8,290 nucleotides of DNA from Selenomonadaceae bacterium (GTDB lineage Bacteria > Bacillota > Negativicutes > Selenomonadales > Selenomonadaceae): assembly GCA_016280345.1 (NCBI GenBank), contig JAEEGN010000101.1:1-8290 (forward strand), in the 5' to 3' direction. Under the pieces are notes generated by a model. The model worked only from the letters and a program-made list of their open reading frames with translations. It was not told where the DNA came from and did no database searches. Below are positions 7,001 through 8,290 of this stretch, piece after piece. The stretch's first letter is position 1; every line of letters begins with the position of its first letter. The translations under genes were made by a program, and so were the position numbers.

Positions 7001-7294
7001 GAGATCCGCCCGCGCCCGCTCCATCAGGAAAACCGAATGGACGCCGCAGACGAAACCGCTCCGGCCCGACCGCGCGAACCCCCCCTGCGTCGCGGTGATT
7101 CCCACGATCTTGAGCGAGGGCATCGCGCGCCGGATCCGGGCAATCCGGTCCCGCAGCCGCGCCGGATCGCCGTCCTGCTCGCTGAAAAGCAGCAGCTTAT
7201 CGCCCTCGCTCCGGGCTTCCGGCAGATTCTGGACGTCCCGTATGTACTCCAGCAATTCCTCGGTATTGTTGGTAATCAGCGTTTTCTGGATCAT
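4049..7294 (-). CDS. FIST-domain hybrid histidine kinase (FIST-HisKA-HATPase-REC-HPt-REC)
   Basis: A 1081-residue soluble sensor kinase with no membrane segment or signal peptide. Residues about 1-390 are FIST_N/FIST_C, a predicted small-ligand sensor: KIVGITATQGG near 62-72, GWNPIGKEMEITG at 201-213 and AVEIYRKYLG at 228-237. A short Ala-rich linker/coil (about 400-432) leads to the HisKA H-box with H441 (MMSHEIRTP; E442 and T445 match the phosphatase motif). The ATPase follows: N-box N554/N558, G1 DTGTG at 590-594, F-box at 604-608, G2 GTGLGL at 620-625. Then come receiver 1 (D697/D698, D741, T773, K795-P796), HPt (H889) and receiver 2 (D970/D971, D1013, T1043, K1065 followed by Thr). All catalytic residues are present. 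The start is supported by GAGGT at 7306-7302 on the - strand, 7 bases before the ATG. Ending in a receiver after the HPt is uncommon. The stretch 691-1081 is paralogous to the two convergent receiver proteins. The ligand is unknown. Confidence 0.95.
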   Translation of the reverse strand: MIQKTLITNNTEELLEYIRDVQNLPEARSEGDKLLLFSEQDGDPARLRDRIARIRRAMPSLKIVGITATQGGFARSGRSGFVCGVHSVFLMERARADLLYYDCRTLTMREAGRQFSQALRAREHVAGALVFSAGVTQEIAEFLVTVAGENGSEVPILGAQAGGETPYLCGSFQDGEPCDCGIAVLILYGRGLNLYYNYDMGWNPIGKEMEITGTDGPYRVTSIDHIPAVEIYRKYLGVEPDDFFSENVREFPFITYRKDRLVVRTPSGYNEDGSLEFTAVVGKGDAVKLSYGSPRRLIEQTRLYAGSMRDFGPQALVLIICENRVRFLGEKAITDIAAYQMFVPQTAWMWGFTAIMLDEKGGGVVNSSIVSLGMREGAVSGAEEPLPVVISSERLGKKGAVPLEQRLAMFLEKTTKELEDMAVAANAANAAKSEFLSMMSHEIRTPINAILGMNEMILRESGSESVLTYAENARAAGLSLLGIINEILDFSKIEAGKMDIVPQRYALVSLISDLVNLIRLRVEERGLTLRVTADPATPHLLIGDELRVKQIITNLLTNAVKYTEKGSVTFAVTFRKTAADEVALGISVEDTGTGIKEENLHKLFNAFDRIDAESTRKIEGTGLGLNITQQLLRLMGSHLEVKSDYGKGSVFSFSLRQKVADWEGIGEISAALRQTDARRARKKESFTAPGARILVVDDAPMNLAVISGLLKRTKIQVDTADSGEECLERFGKNDYDLVFLDHRMPKMDGIETLGRLKELYGEKAARVPVISLTANAMAGARDKYVAMGFSDYLSKPVMADELEAMLLRWLPREKVIYAVSNDAAETTSLPSWLSEVPLLHPDQGVKFCGGVREYLHALALFAASVRPRAEEIEELYRSEDWENYTTKVHGLKSMARFIGAGELADLAAELEAAGNAGDRSAIEAGTKTLLGLYRSLEAPLSRLQKQPAKTPPEQSGNVVTSRRRTILLVDDDEDFLALVSRWLRKDYAVAAVNSGRKALAWLEKERPDLLLLDYEMPEMDGVEVLQRIRENPATEDLAVVFLTGTSDPEKVKAAERLKPEGFLLKTMGKSGLCMGVAAFFD

Positions 7295-7330
7295 ATCCCT
7301 GACCTCGCAATCGCAGATGGGCGGCCGTGA

Positions 7331-7367
7331 GCGGGTTCCCGGGATTCGCCGGGCACGCCCGTCCCGC
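7331..7367 (-). promoter_or_regulatory. GC-rich inverted repeats in the kinase gene leader
   Basis: GCGGG (7331-7335) pairs with CCCGC (7363-7367). Inside it lies a compact 12-base palindrome, CGGGC-AC-GCCCG (7350-7361). The putative transcription start of the kinase gene falls at about 7367, so the block would form the 5' end of its leader, or act as an operator next to the promoter. The arms are short, so the function is uncertain. Confidence 0.3.
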
Positions 7368-7373
7368 GATATG

Positions 7374-7402
7374 ATTGTATCACAAAAACACGGCCGTTTC
7401 TA
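7374..7402 (-). promoter_or_regulatory. Putative promoter of the FIST hybrid kinase gene
   Basis: Read on the - strand, TAGAAA (7402-7397) and TACAAT (7379-7374) lie 17 bases apart and match the -35 and -10 consensus at four and five of six positions respectively. A start near 7367 would give a leader of about 70 bases before the ATG at 7294. Confidence 0.5.
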
Positions 7403-7533
7403 TCCTTCGGGCGTCATTTCGGCAGCAAAAACCCGGGAAGCCCTTCTGTTTTTATTCTTTACACACCGTAAATCTTCAGAAAAACAACCGACTGCCCCCG
7501 GGAAAATGTCCCCCGGTGAAGAAAAAGGCCCCT

Positions 7534-7569
7534 CTTTTCCCGCTCTAACCGCAGAAAACAGCGGAAAAG
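7534..7569. promoter_or_regulatory. Imperfect inverted repeat just upstream of the STAS promoter (possible operator)
   Basis: CTTTTCCCGCT (7534-7544) and AGCGGAAAAG (7560-7569) are inverted copies apart from one extra C. The right arm ends three bases before the -35 box at 7573. The spacing and symmetry suit a dimeric regulator site, but no protein can be assigned and the repeat could be chance in this purine/pyrimidine-biased stretch. Confidence 0.3.
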
Positions 7570-7572
7570 GGA

Positions 7573-7602
7573 TTGACAACCGAGGGGTTAAACGCCTATC
7601 AT
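7573..7602 (+). promoter_or_regulatory. Housekeeping-type promoter of the STAS/RsbW operon
   Basis: A perfect TTGACA -35 (7573-7578) and TATCAT -10 (7597-7602, five of six) lie 18 bases apart. Transcription would begin near 7609, leaving a leader of about 43 bases. It resembles a primary sigma factor promoter and not an alternative one, so there is no sign in the sequence of autoregulation by the sigma factor this module might control. Confidence 0.75.
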
Positions 7603-7651
7603 TATATAGATGGAAACGCGAACCTGAACGGAAAACTGGAGGGTACCATTT

Positions 7652-7951
7652 ATGGACATCAAGAAAGAAGTCAACGGAACAGCGCTGACGCTGAAGCTGA
7701 TCGGGCGGCTTGACACGCTTGCCGCCGCGGACTTCGATAAACTGCTGGACGAGGTTCTGGATAACGTCGAGGATCTCACCCTCGACTGCACGGACCTCGC
7801 CTATGTCGCTTCCTCCGGCCTGCGAACCTTCCTGAAGGCGCAGAAACGGATGAACAAACAGGGCCGCATGGTCCTGCGCCACGTGAACGAGGCCGTCAGC
7901 GAAGTCCTGGCCATGACGGGCTTCGACGATCTCCTGACCATTGAGAAATGA
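7652..7951 (+). CDS. STAS-domain anti-sigma factor antagonist (SpoIIAA/RsbV-like)
   Basis: A 99-residue single STAS-domain protein, the usual length for the family. In partner switching, such proteins when unphosphorylated bind the anti-sigma kinase and free its target; the kinase inactivates them by serine phosphorylation. The N-terminal strands (TALTLKLIGRLDTLAA, residues 10-25), LTLDCTDLAYVASSGLRTFL (42-61) and the C-terminal MTGFDDLLTIEK match the family. S54/S55 of ASSGLR correspond to the phospho-serine motif; by analogy with RsbV the first serine is the likely target. TGGAGGG at 7637-7643 precedes the ATG by 8 bases. The next gene, an RsbW-like ATPase, starts 12 bases after the stop, which supports a partner pair. 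The controlled output may be a sigma factor or another protein and is not visible here. Confidence 0.93.
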   Translation: MDIKKEVNGTALTLKLIGRLDTLAAADFDKLLDEVLDNVEDLTLDCTDLAYVASSGLRTFLKAQKRMNKQGRMVLRHVNEAVSEVLAMTGFDDLLTIEK

Positions 7952-7963
7952 GGTGCGCGCCGC

Positions 7964-8290
7964 ATGGCAGACGAGCTTTGCGTCGAAGCGGTGCTGGAGA
8001 ACCTGCCGGCCGTGACCGACTTCGTGACGGCGCCGCTGGCGGCGCTGGACTGCTCCCGGAAGGAACGGATGCAGATTGAGCTCGTGGTGGAGGAGATCTT
8101 CGTCAACATCGCCAGTTATGCCTATCCGTCGGAAACCGGCTCCGTCGTCATCGAACGTCAGTCGGCAGCGGAACCTCCCTCCCTGCGGCTGACCTTCCGG
8201 GACCGCGGCATTCCCTACGATCCCCTGAAGCAAGCGCCGCCCAATCTGGAACTGCCGCTGGGGGAGCGTCCCATCGGCGGGCTCGGCGTT
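7964..8290 (+). CDS. RsbW/SpoIIAB-like ATP-binding anti-sigma kinase (partial, 3' end outside window)
   Basis: The first 109 residues of a GHKL-type ATPase of the RsbW/SpoIIAB (HATPase_c_2) class, truncated by the window edge. The N-box lies at 41-53 (VVEEIFVNIASYAY, with E44 and N48), the G1 box at 80-87 (DRGIPYDP) and the beginning of the G2 box at 104-109 (IGGLGV). These would form the ATP site of a serine kinase that phosphorylates the adjacent STAS protein. Family members run about 130-160 residues, so some 30-50 residues are probably missing. The ATG at 7964 follows GAGGTG (7950-7955) that overlaps the stop of the STAS gene, suggesting coupled translation. There is no H-box, which separates it from histidine kinases. 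A phosphatase or sigma gene may follow beyond the edge. Confidence 0.9.
   Translation, partial: MADELCVEAVLENLPAVTDFVTAPLAALDCSRKERMQIELVVEEIFVNIASYAYPSETGSVVIERQSAAEPPSLRLTFRDRGIPYDPLKQAPPNLELPLGERPIGGLGV

Larger units (their letters stand above)
7295..7651. other. Divergent intergenic region (357 bases)
   Basis: No gene was found here. The left part (7295-7402) holds the leader and putative promoter of the kinase gene. The middle (about 7403-7530) is mixed-composition DNA with AT-rich patches in which I see no convincing element. The right part (7531-7651) holds an imperfect inverted repeat, a good promoter and the ribosome site of the STAS gene. Reading frames that cross the region are continuations of antisense frames and lack their own ribosome sites. 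Confidence 0.6.

Noticed and set aside
5069..7330. A 753-codon open frame on the + strand opposite the hybrid kinase
   Set aside because: It is an antisense shadow: biased composition, no recognisable domain, no ribosome site. The - strand frame carries every catalytic motif of a hybrid kinase.
7498..7517. CCGGG/CCCGG stem in the intergenic region as a terminator
   Set aside because: A five-pair stem without a U tract and with no gene ending nearby; most likely chance in GC-rich sequence.
7095..7688. A 197-codon + strand frame spanning the divergent promoter region
   Set aside because: It is Ser/Arg-rich antisense to the kinase, crosses the intergenic region and the STAS promoter, and has no ribosome site.

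Overview
The window is GC-rich bacterial chromosome (roughly 60% GC by eye) with strong GGAGG-type ribosome binding sites, recognisable housekeeping promoters and intrinsic hairpin terminators. A short-form CstA-family transporter, a SpoIIAA/RsbV-SpoIIAB/RsbW type partner-switching pair and this expression style fit a GC-rich member of the Bacillota (Negativicutes or a Clostridia lineage). That placement is an inference with low confidence. I see no tRNA, rRNA, CRISPR array, insertion sequence or phage gene.

Layout, left to right. (1) 3-377 (+): the 3' end of an unrecognised, helix-rich protein that is open at the window edge. (2) 506-1933 (+): a CstA-family membrane transporter with its own putative promoter and a strong terminator at 1953-2001. 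(3) 2126-3912 (+): a three-gene operon behind an extended -10 promoter and a structured leader. It encodes a 50-residue Cys-Ser-Cys microprotein, a REC-HPt protein, and a protein with a degenerate receiver followed by an intact one. (4) A bidirectional terminator at 3921-3955 separates this operon from (5) 4049-7294 (-): a 1081-residue soluble hybrid histidine kinase with order FIST sensor, HisKA, HATPase, REC, HPt, REC. (6) A 357-base divergent intergenic region carries promoters for both directions. (7) 7652-7951 (+) is a STAS anti-sigma-factor antagonist, followed by (8) 7964-8290 (+), the N-terminal part of an RsbW-like anti-sigma kinase/HATPase cut by the window edge.

The main point of interest is that the two larger genes of the (+) operon, read together (REC, HPt, pseudo-REC, REC), are paralogous to the REC-HPt-REC tail of the convergent hybrid kinase. 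The locus thus holds one phosphorelay twice: once fused to a FIST sensor kinase and once as free proteins, with an added degenerate receiver in the free copy. No DNA-binding, GGDEF, phosphatase or other classical output domain occurs in any phosphorelay protein here. The relay may therefore act through protein contacts, possibly on the neighbouring STAS/RsbW switch. The domains and the paralogy are visible in the sequence; the link to the partner switch and to CstA rests on proximity alone.
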